64,000 nucleotides of DNA from Paenibacillus sp. FSL A5-0031 (GCF_001956295.1 NZ_MRTD01000019.1:1-64000); one strand, 5' to 3'. Shown: positions 43,313 through 52,028, numbered from the stretch's first letter. A program made the numbers and translations. The notes: generated by a model from the letters alone, not told the origin.

Positions 43313-45076
43313 ATGAGCTCTTTTTTACAAATCAAAATTTATCGTTACAAGTTTATTGCCTATGTCGTCTTTGTCGTAACTATCGGACTCGCCCTTGGCA
43401 TTCTGACCTGTGTCATGCTGCTGAATCAGTGGGTTGGTGATGCTCGTTTAGAGGCTGCAAATGCGTTCGCAGGTGTAGAGAATGAGCTGCAGTACGATGC
43501 TGACCGAATTGAGGCTTACATGCAGCGTATATACTCCAATCATAGTCTAATGGAAGATGCTCGCAGCTTTTTGAACAGCAGCGTTGAAGGCTATTTAACC
43601 AATAGCCTGCAAAACAGCCAATTCTCACAGCCGTTGGTATCCTTCCCAGAGGATATTAAAACCTACCTGTACAGCTGGGCGCAGGGTGAAATTACGCAGG
43701 TTAGTCTGCATACCAATCAGTATAGCAATGTTGTACGCTTTAACGAAAACGGAATTGCAAGCTTCATATTCGGTCTTCCAAATACAGACGAAGCTTTTCA
43801 CGATACGATTCAAAAAGGCTTCGTATATCGCAAGAAACTATCGGATACATCACAGGGCTCTAAGGAATTAGGGGAGCTGCGCTTCTTGGTCAGCAGCGAT
43901 CAAGTCTTTAAATCGATACAAAATTATCGTTTGGGAAAAGCTGCTGCAGTCAGTACCTCTGGTGAGGTCTACCTTATCGGCAGCGGACAGGATCAGAATT
44001 TAGAGGAATTATCGCGTCTCGCGGCGGCGAATGGACGCAGTCATGGCGTTATTTCGCAGGGCTTGTTCAAGCATATATTTTATATTACCTTTCCATCCAC
44101 CAAGTTCAATTTCAAGTTCGTTAGCATCGTTGATTTATCCATGCTGATTAAACAGCATGCCAGGATGCTGATTACCATCTTTCTGATCGTATTAACGACC
44201 ATGATAAGTGTACTACTGCTTATTGTGTATAATATGCGGGATGATTTCCGCTTCCTGCACCGCATTATTCAATCGATTGGGCGCGTGAAATCAGCTAATT
44301 TCACACCTAATCGCCCTGCCCGTTATCGTCGAAATGAATACGGCATGATTGCAAGGGAACTAGATGATATGATTGAGAAGTTAGATAAGCATATCCGCAA
44401 TGAATATTTACTTAAACTAAAGCAGCAAGAAACTGAGATGAAAGCGCTTCAAAATCAAATCAATCCTCATTTCCTTTATAATACTTTAGAGGTCATCCGC
44501 TCCACTGCTTTGGTTAATCAGGACAGAGATACCGCTGATGCCATTGCTACCTTAGGGGCGCTCTATCGCGAAATCGTCAAGAAGGAAAATATTATTTCGA
44601 TTGCAAGTGAGCTGGAATTGCTACAAAAGTATTTAGAAATTATGGAGTTTAAATATCCAGAACGTTTTTTTTATCAAGTCAATGTAGATCCTGCGCTACT
44701 CTCAATCCCTACCGTGAAATTCTGGATGCAGCCTTTGGCTGAAAACTTTTTCATCCATGGCTTTAGCGCTAGCAATGAGTTTAACCTGTATATCGTTAAT
44801 GGCTGGGAAGCTGAAGATTATTATGTATTGGAATTTGTGGATAATGGACGTGGTATTGGGGCGGAGCGTTTAAATGCAGTACGAAGCACACTGTCCAACC
44901 AGGATGATACTTCTTCCGAGAGTATCGGTTTACGCAACGTCTATACGAGGCTGCACTTCTTTTACGGGAAAAGCTTTTATATAGAGATTGAAAATAATGA
45001 GGAAGCTGGAGTTAAGATTTCTGTACGGATTCCAAAAGAGGTGATTGAACATGTACAAACTGCTGATAATGGATGA
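43313..45076 (+). CDS. Membrane sensor histidine kinase (YesM-like)
   Basis: This sensor kinase has about 587 residues. The start is ATG 43313 (MSSFLQIKIYRYKFIAY), 6 bases after GAGGTG; the frame is open to 43178, but that stretch overlaps the terminator hairpin. It has membrane helix 1 (about 13-37), an extracellular sensor region (about 38-285), helix 2 (about 290-312), HAMP, the His box QINPHFLYNTLEVIRST, and an ATPase domain (QPLAENFFIHGF, FVDNGRGIG, GLRNVYTRL). The regulator gene overlaps its end by 26 bases. Confidence 0.9.
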   Translation: MSSFLQIKIYRYKFIAYVVFVVTIGLALGILTCVMLLNQWVGDARLEAANAFAGVENELQYDADRIEAYMQRIYSNHSLMEDARSFLNSSVEGYLTNSLQNSQFSQPLVSFPEDIKTYLYSWAQGEITQVSLHTNQYSNVVRFNENGIASFIFGLPNTDEAFHDTIQKGFVYRKKLSDTSQGSKELGELRFLVSSDQVFKSIQNYRLGKAAAVSTSGEVYLIGSGQDQNLEELSRLAAANGRSHGVISQGLFKHIFYITFPSTKFNFKFVSIVDLSMLIKQHARMLITIFLIVLTTMISVLLLIVYNMRDDFRFLHRIIQSIGRVKSANFTPNRPARYRRNEYGMIARELDDMIEKLDKHIRNEYLLKLKQQETEMKALQNQINPHFLYNTLEVIRSTALVNQDRDTADAIATLGALYREIVKKENIISIASELELLQKYLEIMEFKYPERFFYQVNVDPALLSIPTVKFWMQPLAENFFIHGFSASNEFNLYIVNGWEAEDYYVLEFVDNGRGIGAERLNAVRSTLSNQDDTSSESIGLRNVYTRLHFFYGKSFYIEIENNEEAGVKISVRIPKEVIEHVQTADNG

Positions 45077-45812
45077 CGAACCACAGATTTTGGAGGGGAT
45101 GAAGCGAATCCTCGACTGGAAACAATACGGTTTCAGTCGAATAGATACGTGCGAATCTACGGAAGCCGCCATGTCCAAGGTTGTAGACCTGCTGCCTGAT
45201 GTCGCTATTTTTGATGTCTGTGTTGGCAAGGATCTTGGTTATGAAACGATTCATAGACTTAATGAGCTCCAAATCCCTACCAAATATGTGATTATGAGCG
45301 GCTATAGTGAATTCAAGTATGCCCAAGAAGCCATTCGCTGTGGTGTTAAAGACTATCTGCTCAAGCCATTAGATCGTACAAAGCTGCAGCAAGTGATTGA
45401 GAAAATTATTGTTGAAGATCTCCATGGTACGATAGGCAATGCTAGCTGCGAGAGCCTGAACAAGGACCCGGTACTCGGTGTAAGTTATGACAGCTTATCC
45501 AAGCTGGTTAACCGCATTTTGCTCATGATCAAGACGGAGTATGCTCAGAATATTACTTTAAAATCAGTGGCAGAACGTTTCCAGATGAACAGTACCTATC
45601 TTGGACAATTATTTCTTAAAGAATCCGAAATGAAATTTTCAGAATATCTAATGGCTTACCGTATGCTGCTCGCGCAAGAACGAATTCAATCGACAGATGA
45701 GAAGATTTCTTCTATCGCTCTTTCTGTCGGCTACAACAATCTCAATTATTTCTATACACATTTTCAAAGCTTTTTCGGAAAATCTCCCTCTGATCTGCGG
45801 GGAAAAGGTTAA
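45051..45812 (+). CDS. Short response regulator with AraC-type output (YesN-like)
   Basis: This is a 253-residue regulator with a receiver domain (1-120) and a single AraC-type output domain (about 150-250), lacking the long linker seen in the regulator at 18920. D8-D9, acceptor D55 and K105 are present, but the usual MP after the acceptor reads FDVCVGKDLGY. The start is ATG 45051, 9 bases after GAGG inside the kinase gene, so translation is coupled. It probably controls the surrounding importer and both binding proteins. Confidence 0.88.
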   Translation: MYKLLIMDDEPQILEGMKRILDWKQYGFSRIDTCESTEAAMSKVVDLLPDVAIFDVCVGKDLGYETIHRLNELQIPTKYVIMSGYSEFKYAQEAIRCGVKDYLLKPLDRTKLQQVIEKIIVEDLHGTIGNASCESLNKDPVLGVSYDSLSKLVNRILLMIKTEYAQNITLKSVAERFQMNSTYLGQLFLKESEMKFSEYLMAYRMLLAQERIQSTDEKISSIALSVGYNNLNYFYTHFQSFFGKSPSDLRGKG

Positions 45813-45841
45813 CAACGAACTCGGCAGAAAGGCGGATATCG

Positions 45842-47362
45842 ATGCAAAAGCGCTCTAGATACAGATATATCTTCATTACATTCAGTGTTATACTGCTGCT
45901 CACAGCGTATACAACCGGTTGCTCCCGGCAAGCTAGCAAAAACAACAATGATAAATATCATGGGGACACGGTAAATCTGATCTATTACACAATTGGAGAG
46001 CCTGACAAAGATCTGAAGCTCGTAAATGATAAAATTAATGAAATTATGGCTCGTAAAATTGGCGTGACCATCACCTATATTAAGGTGGGTTGGCAGGAGT
46101 ATGAGGATCGGCTGAACACGCTCATATCCGCAGGAAGCCCGTTCGACATTGCTTTTGCCCCCAACTATGCAACTACCGCTATGCGCGGCGCATGGCTAAA
46201 GCTTGATGACTATCTTTTGAGTCTAGGTAAGGATTTGTACGACACGATTGACCCCACCTTCTGGCAAGGGGTTCGAATGAATGATGGAGGCATTTATGGT
46301 GTACCGACCAATAAAGAGCTGGCTGTACGTGATCATTGGATGTACCCTGCTTCGATCATAAAGAAGTACAATATTGACATTACCAAATACAATACGCTGG
46401 AATCGCTAGAACCATTGCTCCGGATGATTCAGCAGAATGAACCAACCTATATACCAATGGAATTAGATCGGGATTCACAAAATTTTTTCGCTCTCTATGG
46501 CTACGAGTATATTTTGAATCATAAAGTTCCGTTAATGGTGAAATCACTGGACCCTAACTCTAAGGTCGTGAATATTTTTGAAACAAAGGAAGCCCGGCAG
46601 ATATTAGACACATTGCGGCGTTATTATAAAGAGGGCTTCATTAATAAGGATGCTGCACTGCGGGAGCCTGGCGGTCTTAAGCGTGGAGATCAGGTATTCT
46701 GGAAATCCTCAGGCGGCGGCCCACTCTCGGATACGAATTGGAGTAAGGATCGCGGGTACAAGGTTGTATCGAATCCCGTAACCCATAGTGTCGTCACTAC
46801 GGAATCCGTCCGTGGAGGAATCATGGCTATTAATGCCAACACCAAGCATCCTGTTGAGTCCATTAAGTTTCTGAACCTGCTTAATACAGACCCTGAAATA
46901 CGAAACCTATTTAACTATGGAATTGAAGGTCTGCATTACACGCTAGGTGAACATGGGCAAGCGATCCCCATTCCCGGCAAAGACAGCCAAGGCAACCCGA
47001 TCCCGGATGCACCAGCGAGCTATGCAGGAGTACAATATACACAGGGTAACTGGTTTATCTTGAAAACTATAGGCGGCGATAACCCGGAACCGCTCGATAA
47101 GTGGGATCAATTCCGCAAATACAACGCTGAAGCAATCAAGTCCACCATTCTAGGCTTCACGCCCGATCTATCTAAGCTGACCGCCCAAACCGATAACATC
47201 GAGATGATTTGGAAAAAATACTATCCAAGCCTTATGACCGGTACGGTCGATGTTGACACAATCCTCCCAAAATTTAACGAGGAGCTAAAACTAGCAGGTA
47301 TCGATGAGGTACGGAAAGAAATACAGAAGCAGTTGGATGAGAAGCGAAGCTCAAAGAGGTAA
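45842..47362 (+). CDS. Second extracellular sugar-binding lipoprotein
   Basis: This is a 506-residue binding protein with a lipoprotein signal (lipobox TTGC, cysteine at 27). It shares the layout of the protein at 41683 (LIYYTIGEPDK, SPFDIAFAPNY, IYGVPTNKEL), with an RGG-type loop in the second lobe, so the two are paralogues. AAAGGCG precedes the ATG. Being downstream of the kinase/regulator, it could be an alternative importer subunit or a sensor partner of the kinase. The locus has two binding proteins but one permease pair. Confidence 0.9.
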   Translation: MQKRSRYRYIFITFSVILLLTAYTTGCSRQASKNNNDKYHGDTVNLIYYTIGEPDKDLKLVNDKINEIMARKIGVTITYIKVGWQEYEDRLNTLISAGSPFDIAFAPNYATTAMRGAWLKLDDYLLSLGKDLYDTIDPTFWQGVRMNDGGIYGVPTNKELAVRDHWMYPASIIKKYNIDITKYNTLESLEPLLRMIQQNEPTYIPMELDRDSQNFFALYGYEYILNHKVPLMVKSLDPNSKVVNIFETKEARQILDTLRRYYKEGFINKDAALREPGGLKRGDQVFWKSSGGGPLSDTNWSKDRGYKVVSNPVTHSVVTTESVRGGIMAINANTKHPVESIKFLNLLNTDPEIRNLFNYGIEGLHYTLGEHGQAIPIPGKDSQGNPIPDAPASYAGVQYTQGNWFILKTIGGDNPEPLDKWDQFRKYNAEAIKSTILGFTPDLSKLTAQTDNIEMIWKKYYPSLMTGTVDVDTILPKFNEELKLAGIDEVRKEIQKQLDEKRSSKR

Positions 47363-47410
47363 GTGCTATAATGCCTCCCACAGCCTATTATTGAATATGT
47401 TCTTGAGCGG

Positions 47411-47440
47411 AAAAGGCAGCCTATATCGGCTGCCTTTTGT
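47411..47440. terminator. Terminator between the sugar locus and the oxidoreductase
   Basis: AAAAGGCAGCC pairs with GGCTGCCTTTT around TATATC. The symmetric A and T tracts make it bidirectional. Confidence 0.9.
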
Positions 47441-47467
47441 CATTCTACTATTTTCACTTGGTAAAAC

Positions 47468-48469
47468 TTACTTTATTTTAACGACTACCTTTCCTTTAGC
47501 CCTTCCGCTTTCAAGGTATTGAAAGGCTAGCCCTGTATCTTTAAAATCAAACACTTTATCAATTACCGGAATAATATGACCCTCTTCTATAAACTTCTTA
47601 ATGATCTTTAATTGCGCTCCGCTTGGTTTCATAAAGAGGAAATGATATTTTGTACCGCTTTTCTTCTCTAGGGCTGTAATTTTACGGCTCACAATGGATA
47701 GAACAGCCGTCTTCAACCAGCCTAATTTTGCTTCTTTGCCGAATCTGGAATTGGGCAGGCCGGAGACTGATACTATTTTACCGTTTGGTTTCAGTACCTG
47801 GAATGATTTTTCTAAAGCTGTTCCCCCTAATGTATCGTACACCGCGTCATAGCCTGTAAGCATTTCTTCAAAATTCTCTGTTTTATAATTAATGATTTGA
47901 TCGGCGCCCAGTGAGTTGACCAAATCATAGCCTTTATCACTTGCTGTTGTAGCGACATATGCGCCCATCAGTTTGGCCAGTTGGATAGCGAAGGTGCCTA
48001 CCCCTCCAGATCCTGCATGAATCAAAATCTTTTGTCCTTTTTGAAGGTTCAAAATATCGAAAAAGGCTTGGTATGTCGTAAGTCCGACCAGTGGGATCGA
48101 TGCCGCTTCTTCAAAATTCAGGTTTCGTGGTTTTAGAGAAATATCATCTTCATGAATGGCAATATATTCAGCTAACGTTCCGATCCTGTCTTTGCGTGGT
48201 CTTCCATAAACCTCATCACCGGGTTTAAATGCGCTCACGCGTTTACCAACCTTCGTTACTACCCCAGAAAAATCATTTCCGAGAACCAAAGGAAAGTCAT
48301 ACTTTAGCAGTAATTTTACTTTTCCTTCTTTTATTTTGAAATCGATAGGATTTAAGCTCGCCGCATAAATCTCTACTAATACATCATGTTCTCCCATTGT
48401 AGGCATTGGTCGTTCCGTCATGATTAAGGGTACATTTTTCCCATATCTCTCTATCGTTATAGCCTTCAT
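47468..48469 (-). CDS. NAD(P)-dependent quinone-oxidoreductase-like MDR protein
   Basis: This medium-chain reductase has 333 residues and lacks the zinc-site pattern of alcohol dehydrogenases. The start is ATG 48469 (MKAITIERYGKN), after AGGGGTG; the open frame to 48562 has no ribosome site and overlaps the ArsR gene. The GroES-like domain (1-125) is followed by a Rossmann fold with GSGGVGTFAIQLAK (about 152-165) and the SDR-like tyrosine-containing GYDAVYDTLGG. An 18-bp palindrome matching the ArsR-gene operator lies just upstream. Its likely substrate is an electrophilic carbonyl or quinone. Confidence 0.9.
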   Translation of the reverse strand: MKAITIERYGKNVPLIMTERPMPTMGEHDVLVEIYAASLNPIDFKIKEGKVKLLLKYDFPLVLGNDFSGVVTKVGKRVSAFKPGDEVYGRPRKDRIGTLAEYIAIHEDDISLKPRNLNFEEAASIPLVGLTTYQAFFDILNLQKGQKILIHAGSGGVGTFAIQLAKLMGAYVATTASDKGYDLVNSLGADQIINYKTENFEEMLTGYDAVYDTLGGTALEKSFQVLKPNGKIVSVSGLPNSRFGKEAKLGWLKTAVLSIVSRKITALEKKSGTKYHFLFMKPSGAQLKIIKKFIEEGHIIPVIDKVFDFKDTGLAFQYLESGRAKGKVVVKIK

Positions 48470-48494
48470 TATTATCACCCCTATTATGATTATT

Positions 48495-48512
48495 CGTTTA
48501 AACATATAAACG
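48495..48512. promoter_or_regulatory. ArsR-type operator, copy 1
   Basis: CGTTTAAACATATAAACG is an inverted repeat (CGTTTA/TAAACG) 26 bases before the oxidoreductase ATG. The same pattern recurs at 48893-48910. Confidence 0.6.
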
Positions 48513-48533
48513 TATAGAGCAAAAAAATTCAGC

Positions 48534-48872
48534 TTATTCCGTTGAAGATTGCAATGATCCATTACACTGAGCTTCTATAGCCTCAATTAAAGATTTAATT
48601 TGCTCTAAAGGTTTGCGGAGAGTCAGGACATAGTAATTTTCCACACTCTTTTTCTCGTAACTAACATAACCAGACTGTCTTAACACCTTCAAATGATGGG
48701 AGACGGCAGGCCGGGACAAGTCAATTTGATCCGCTATAGTATTAACATTAAGTCCAGCTTTATGCTGTGCAAGCAGCAAAATTATGGCTTGACGTTTTTC
48801 ATCTGTAAGAACATCCAGCAAGGGTATGGAATCTTTAAATTGCTGTACGATCTGTTCAGTATTTTGGCTCAT
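48534..48872 (-). CDS. ArsR-family helix-turn-helix regulator
   Basis: This is a 112-residue winged-helix repressor. The DNA-recognition helix is clear (NVNTIADQIDLSRPAVSHHLKVLRQSG, about 44-70), with the wing at YVSYEKKSVENYYVL. It lacks the CxC metal motif of classical arsenic or cadmium sensors, so the signal is probably an organic electrophile or redox cue. The start is ATG 48872 or GTG 48881; the former follows GGAAG at a better distance. It lies upstream of the oxidoreductase on the same strand. Confidence 0.9.
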   Translation of the reverse strand: MSQNTEQIVQQFKDSIPLLDVLTDEKRQAIILLLAQHKAGLNVNTIADQIDLSRPAVSHHLKVLRQSGYVSYEKKSVENYYVLTLRKPLEQIKSLIEAIEAQCNGSLQSSTE

Positions 48873-48892
48873 ACACTCCACTTCCGTTCATT

Positions 48893-48910
48893 CGTTTAAT
48901 TATATAAACC
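48893..48910. promoter_or_regulatory. ArsR-type operator, copy 2
   Basis: CGTTTAATTATATAAACC, 21 bases before the ArsR start, matches copy 1 at 14 or more of 18 positions with the same CGTTTA/TAAAC arms. It fits autorepression. Confidence 0.6.
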
Positions 48911-49122
48911 TATTATAACCAACTTTTTGACAAGATCAAATATTTTATACAATACCTATGCTGGCGGAGCAGAACTGGTATCCGTTCTTTATCCATAAAA
49001 TCAGTTCTCCATCAATTCCGTCAAATTTGCCATTGCATTGTTATGTCTCATCTTCTTGTTACTATTAACTTGGCCACCATCAATAAGTAAACAGCGATTA
49101 ACAAAGAAACTCCACCCCATAA

Positions 49123-49284
49123 TTAATAGTTAAGGGTAAACATGAACTCAAAATCTTCATCAAATTGCTTAGTACTAAAGGTAATGAGTACGATAACTAT
49201 TCCCGCTACATAGGCAACTAAAAGACCCAGTGCTGAGCAATTTAAGCTTCTTCTTAATTGCTGTTTTTTCATTAGCCACCCCAT
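49123..49284 (-). CDS. Small single-pass membrane protein, 53 aa
   Basis: I do not recognise this protein. The start is ATG 49284 (MGWLMKKQQLRRSLNC) with AAGGA 8 bases upstream; the frame is open to 49314. One membrane helix (about 17-37, ALGLLVAYVAGIVIVLITF) follows a basic N-terminus, so the tail DEDFEFMFTLNY would face outside. It follows the gene at 49302 after 17 bases and may share its transcript. Confidence 0.5.
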   Translation of the reverse strand: MGWLMKKQQLRRSLNCSALGLLVAYVAGIVIVLITFSTKQFDEDFEFMFTLNY

Positions 49285-49301
49285 TATATTATTCCTTCTA
49301 A

Positions 49302-49715
49302 CTACGAAGCCCACGCTTTATATAAGAATGCTTTATTAAATATACAATTATAAAAACGTATGTATTTCAAGGATTCTAAGTTTCTTTTTGCAGTTGGAAA
49401 TTCCACAATTTGAATGTTAAACAGATCCATAACCGCGAAAACTGCCAAAGCAAACCCGCTGTTCCATAACGCATGAATCCAATTTTCTTCAAACTTCTTC
49501 TTACATTCATCAATAATAGTTTGGTTAATAATAATAGGAGTTGTTACAACCATCTCTGAGTAGAGATGATCAGTTAAATCCAACTTATCAACCATCCATT
49601 GCAGCCCTGCCAGGATTCCCTTATCATTTTCCAATGTAGCCTTCTGATGTGAGTCAACCCAGTTAAGCAGCTGATTTTTTCGCTCCTGAGTCATCTCCAC
49701 AGTAACAATGAACAT
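49302..49715 (-). CDS. Hypothetical protein, 137 aa
   Basis: I do not recognise this family. The N-terminal half is helical and charged (MTQERKNQLLNWVDSHQKAT), and the later part has a hydrophobic stretch (HALWNSGFALAVFAVMDLF, about 80-98), short for a true membrane helix. The ribosome site is weak (GAGTGG). It is followed by the small membrane protein at 49123-49284. It may be a decayed or fast-evolving gene. Confidence 0.5.
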   Translation of the reverse strand: MFIVTVEMTQERKNQLLNWVDSHQKATLENDKGILAGLQWMVDKLDLTDHLYSEMVVTTPIIINQTIIDECKKKFEENWIHALWNSGFALAVFAVMDLFNIQIVEFPTAKRNLESLKYIRFYNCIFNKAFLYKAWAS

Positions 49716-49766
49716 AAAACCACTCTTTTACCGTTTAGTTTAAAAAGCCAATAGACTTCATTATAA

Positions 49767-49784
49767 GTCCCATTAACTAAATGG
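49767..49784 (-). repeat. 3' tail motif B, copy 1
   Basis: On the minus strand this reads TTTAGTTAATGGGAC, placed about 55 bases after the ydeI stop. Related copies occur at 51061 and 56404. Confidence 0.35.
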
Positions 49785-49838
49785 TATTTAGCGACTGGGT
49801 TCTTCTATTTCTTTTGAACAGGAAAACAAATATACATC

Positions 49839-50432
49839 CTAATCATTTAAACCCTTTCCATCCAGAATTTGCTGCTTATATTTTTCAACCCTTGACTCGC
49901 GAGTTTTGGATTGTTTGGGTTCAGAAAAATAAAAAATGTACGCTCTTTGCCGTCCCGGCGTCAATTTTTCAAATGCAGTTTTCAAGGCAGGCATTTCATC
50001 TAATTTATTTTGAAATTCATCAGGAATTGTGTATTCTGTATTCTTTTTAAAAACCACTTCCAAACCGGCTTTTTCAACTTCAATGGCTTCATTAATATAG
50101 GACTTCAAGATAGCTTCCATTTCAACTATTTCTTGAACGCTGGTGAACCGAATTTGGCGCGCCGCCTGTACATTTTCTGTTTGTTGGATTAGGATGCCAT
50201 TCGAATCTTTTAACAAGGCACCTTTGTGAAACAGAAGCGCGCAATATTCTTTAAATCCGTGGATTAAAACTATGTTTTTATTTTGAAATGTGTAACAAGG
50301 ATGCATCCACTTATATTCTTCGGTCAGCTCACAGTCAAGTACGATATTTCTCAACTTCTTATATTCTTCTTTCCACTTTTTAGATTTACCTATAAATCCA
50401 TCAACCTTAAGATTCAGTCCACTATTTGTCAT
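49839..50432 (-). CDS. ydeI: YdeI/OmpD-associated family protein (DUF1801 plus C-terminal domain)
   Basis: This 197-residue soluble protein has an N-terminal DUF1801-like domain (about 15-125, LRNIVLDCELTEEYKWMHPCYTFQNKNIVLIHGFKEYCALLFHKG) and a C-terminal domain (about 135-195) with the signature PGRQRAYIFYFSEPKQSKTRESRVEKY. It matches the Bacillus YdeI group in length and order. The function is unestablished. The start is ATG 50432; GAGGG is upstream, and the preceding TTG is a less likely start. Confidence 0.85.
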   Translation of the reverse strand: MTNSGLNLKVDGFIGKSKKWKEEYKKLRNIVLDCELTEEYKWMHPCYTFQNKNIVLIHGFKEYCALLFHKGALLKDSNGILIQQTENVQAARQIRFTSVQEIVEMEAILKSYINEAIEVEKAGLEVVFKKNTEYTIPDEFQNKLDEMPALKTAFEKLTPGRQRAYIFYFSEPKQSKTRESRVEKYKQQILDGKGLND

Positions 50433-50855
50433 CAAGGAATATCCCTCTTCATCAAATTACTATTATATTTTTAATATTAAGCAGATCATTAATAAATCCA
50501 CTGGATTACTTTCTAAGCTTTCCCTTTTGTGCCCGCTCCAAGCTGATGGACACCGACTAATACCGTGTCATCACTTTTTCATCAGTTTCACATAGGTTCC
50601 ATTGTACTGCATTTTTATGGATTGTGCAGTTTGCATACAAACTCTATTACAAATTACTTTTTTATCTTAACAATTTCATTGTATACAACCAGATTTCTAG
50701 TTATACCCTCACAAGTTATTACCATGCCAGTTGGCTCACTCATGATGGCTACTATTACTTGCTGTTCGCCTCATACTTGTGATTATTGTACTATGGTACT
50801 CATTGTTTATGAAATCAGTTGGTTTTTACAGTTTGGCACATTAAACGAACAGAAT

Positions 50856-50884
50856 AAAAGGCCTCCGGAACATTCCGGAAGCCT
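50856..50884 (-). terminator. Intrinsic terminator
   Basis: AGGCCTCCGGAA pairs with TTCCGGAAGCCT around CA, and the minus strand continues TTTTATT. It probably ends the transcript of the 51093-51494 gene. Confidence 0.75.
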
Positions 50885-50941
50885 CTCCATTCATTCCTCT
50901 TTTATGCCTAACATCGATTGATCATACTAGCGATATTCATC

Positions 50942-51049
50942 TTAGTTGATTTTTTCGGCGAACACTGCGATTAGCACCGGATAAGCTGCATATCGCTCCA
51001 CGATATGCTTAGCCATCGTACGCATACACTCCAGCCACTCATTGTTTTT
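50942..51049 (-). pseudogene. Relic of a glycoside-hydrolase-like gene (DUF4038/GH140-like fragment)
   Basis: A 35-codon frame encodes EWLECMRTMAKHIVERYA followed by AYPVLIAVFAEKIN. The segment resembles the conserved RYGAYPVVW stretch of DUF4038/apiosidase-like enzymes, from memory. It has stop codons on both sides and no start or ribosome site, so it looks like a decayed remnant. The assignment is tentative. Confidence 0.3.
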
Positions 51050-51060
51050 TTAACTATTTA

Positions 51061-51075
51061 CCCATTAACTCAAAC
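51061..51075 (-). repeat. 3' tail motif B, copy 2
   Basis: On the minus strand this reads GTTTGAGTTAATGGG, directly after the 51093-51494 gene. It matches copies at 49767 and 56404. Confidence 0.35.
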
Positions 51076-51092
51076 AGTCGTTCATAATTAAA

Positions 51093-51494
51093 CTATCTTT
51101 TATTTAAAAGTAGCAGTCTTTTAGCCAAATAATCCTTTTCTATTGTTTTATTCACTAGACCATACTTATTTGTTTCATATAGCTTATCGTTTTCTACTGT
51201 AAGGATAGTTATGGGTTTATCTAATGTGGTAATTCCTTGTTGAATACTTATTAATAAATTTGAATGTACTTTGTTTGATTTTCTCAGAGGTTCAGAGTTT
51301 GAATGGATGGCTTCTCCCTTAATATTAATTCTCCCTTCCTCATTACGCCACCATCTAAATGTTTCGATTGCGGAGAGTGACCAATTTAGGTATTCTATCC
51401 ACCCATCTCCGTGTTCTAGAAAATAAATGATCTCATCACTAGGTCCCGGATCAAATAAAGCATCTGCAGACCATTCTCCTACTATTTCATCCAT
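51093..51494 (-). CDS. Hypothetical protein, 133 aa
   Basis: I do not recognise the family. The protein looks like a small beta-barrel: MDEIVGEWSADALFDPG, IEYLNWSLSAIETFRWWRNEEGRINIKG and LLISIQQGITTLDKPITILTVEND, with the trailing KDYLAKRLLLLNKR. The pattern of repeated short strands with an initial VGEW is reminiscent of lipocalin-like proteins, which is an impression only. GGAGG precedes the ATG at good distance. It is followed by tail motif B and a terminator. Confidence 0.6.
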   Translation of the reverse strand: MDEIVGEWSADALFDPGPSDEIIYFLEHGDGWIEYLNWSLSAIETFRWWRNEEGRINIKGEAIHSNSEPLRKSNKVHSNLLISIQQGITTLDKPITILTVENDKLYETNKYGLVNKTIEKDYLAKRLLLLNKR

Positions 51495-51534
51495 ACGTTT
51501 AAACCTCCAAAGTTATCGATTTCATCTCAAGTCA

Positions 51535-51879
51535 TTATGTAAGATTAGGAGGGTCAAAAATCATCATGTTTAAACTAAAAAAAAGTATAAAGAATACAAA
51601 ACTGAACAAAACGAACCGTGATTTTCTTATCTTTACTTTTCTGAAAATTGTTCGATTGCTAAATATTAAAATAGCTAGAAATGAAGCTAATAATAAAAGA
51701 GTTATGGGTAGGAGGACGATTATTACATCTTCTTCTCCTCTCATATCAGAACCGTCATGAAAACCCATAAAATAACCTATTACATATATACATGATGCAC
51801 TGATTTTTATAATGTATGGAAACATCTGCGCTAAAAATGAATTAATGATTCCACCTAGTATCAGATATAATGTTTTCAA
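51535..51879 (-). CDS. Small membrane protein, 114 aa
   Basis: I do not recognise this protein. It has three predicted membrane helices (about 5-35, 52-72 and 88-108) with a short acidic loop (HDGSDMRGEED) and a basic loop (KVKIRKS). The start is TTG 51879, 7 bases after GGAGG, a strong ribosome site. It lies 40 bases before the gene at 51494 on the same strand and may be cotranscribed with it. Confidence 0.6.
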   Translation of the reverse strand: MKTLYLILGGIINSFLAQMFPYIIKISASCIYVIGYFMGFHDGSDMRGEEDVIIVLLPITLLLLASFLAILIFSNRTIFRKVKIRKSRFVLFSFVFFILFFSLNMMIFDPPNLT

Positions 51880-52028
51880 TTACACACCTCCATAATTTAA
51901 TAAGAACTCCTTTCTTTAATTTTGACAACCATAACTGTATAGACGTTAGATATCCAAAAATGTTTTAATTTATGGTATATCATCCAAAATAAACATTTTC
52001 ATCTCAACTAAGCTGCTCGTAAACGCAA

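Larger units (their letters stand above)
50436..51092. other. Long intergenic region with a terminator and a gene relic
   Basis: This region of about 650 bases holds a hairpin at 50856-50884, a possible 36-codon relic at 50942-51049 and tail motif B at 51061-51075. The remaining sequence is AT-rich and no complete gene is supported; a 118-codon plus-strand frame has no ribosome site and an unnatural composition. Confidence 0.5.

Noticed and set aside
48534..48562. Start of the oxidoreductase at 48562 overlapping the ArsR gene
   Set aside because: No ribosome site lies there, and the standard MKAITIERYG start at 48469 has one and follows the operator.
50565..50921. A 118-codon plus-strand open frame in the long intergenic region
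   Set aside because: It has no ribosome site, is rich in Cys, Ile and Phe like random AT-rich sequence, and overlaps a hairpin on the opposite strand.
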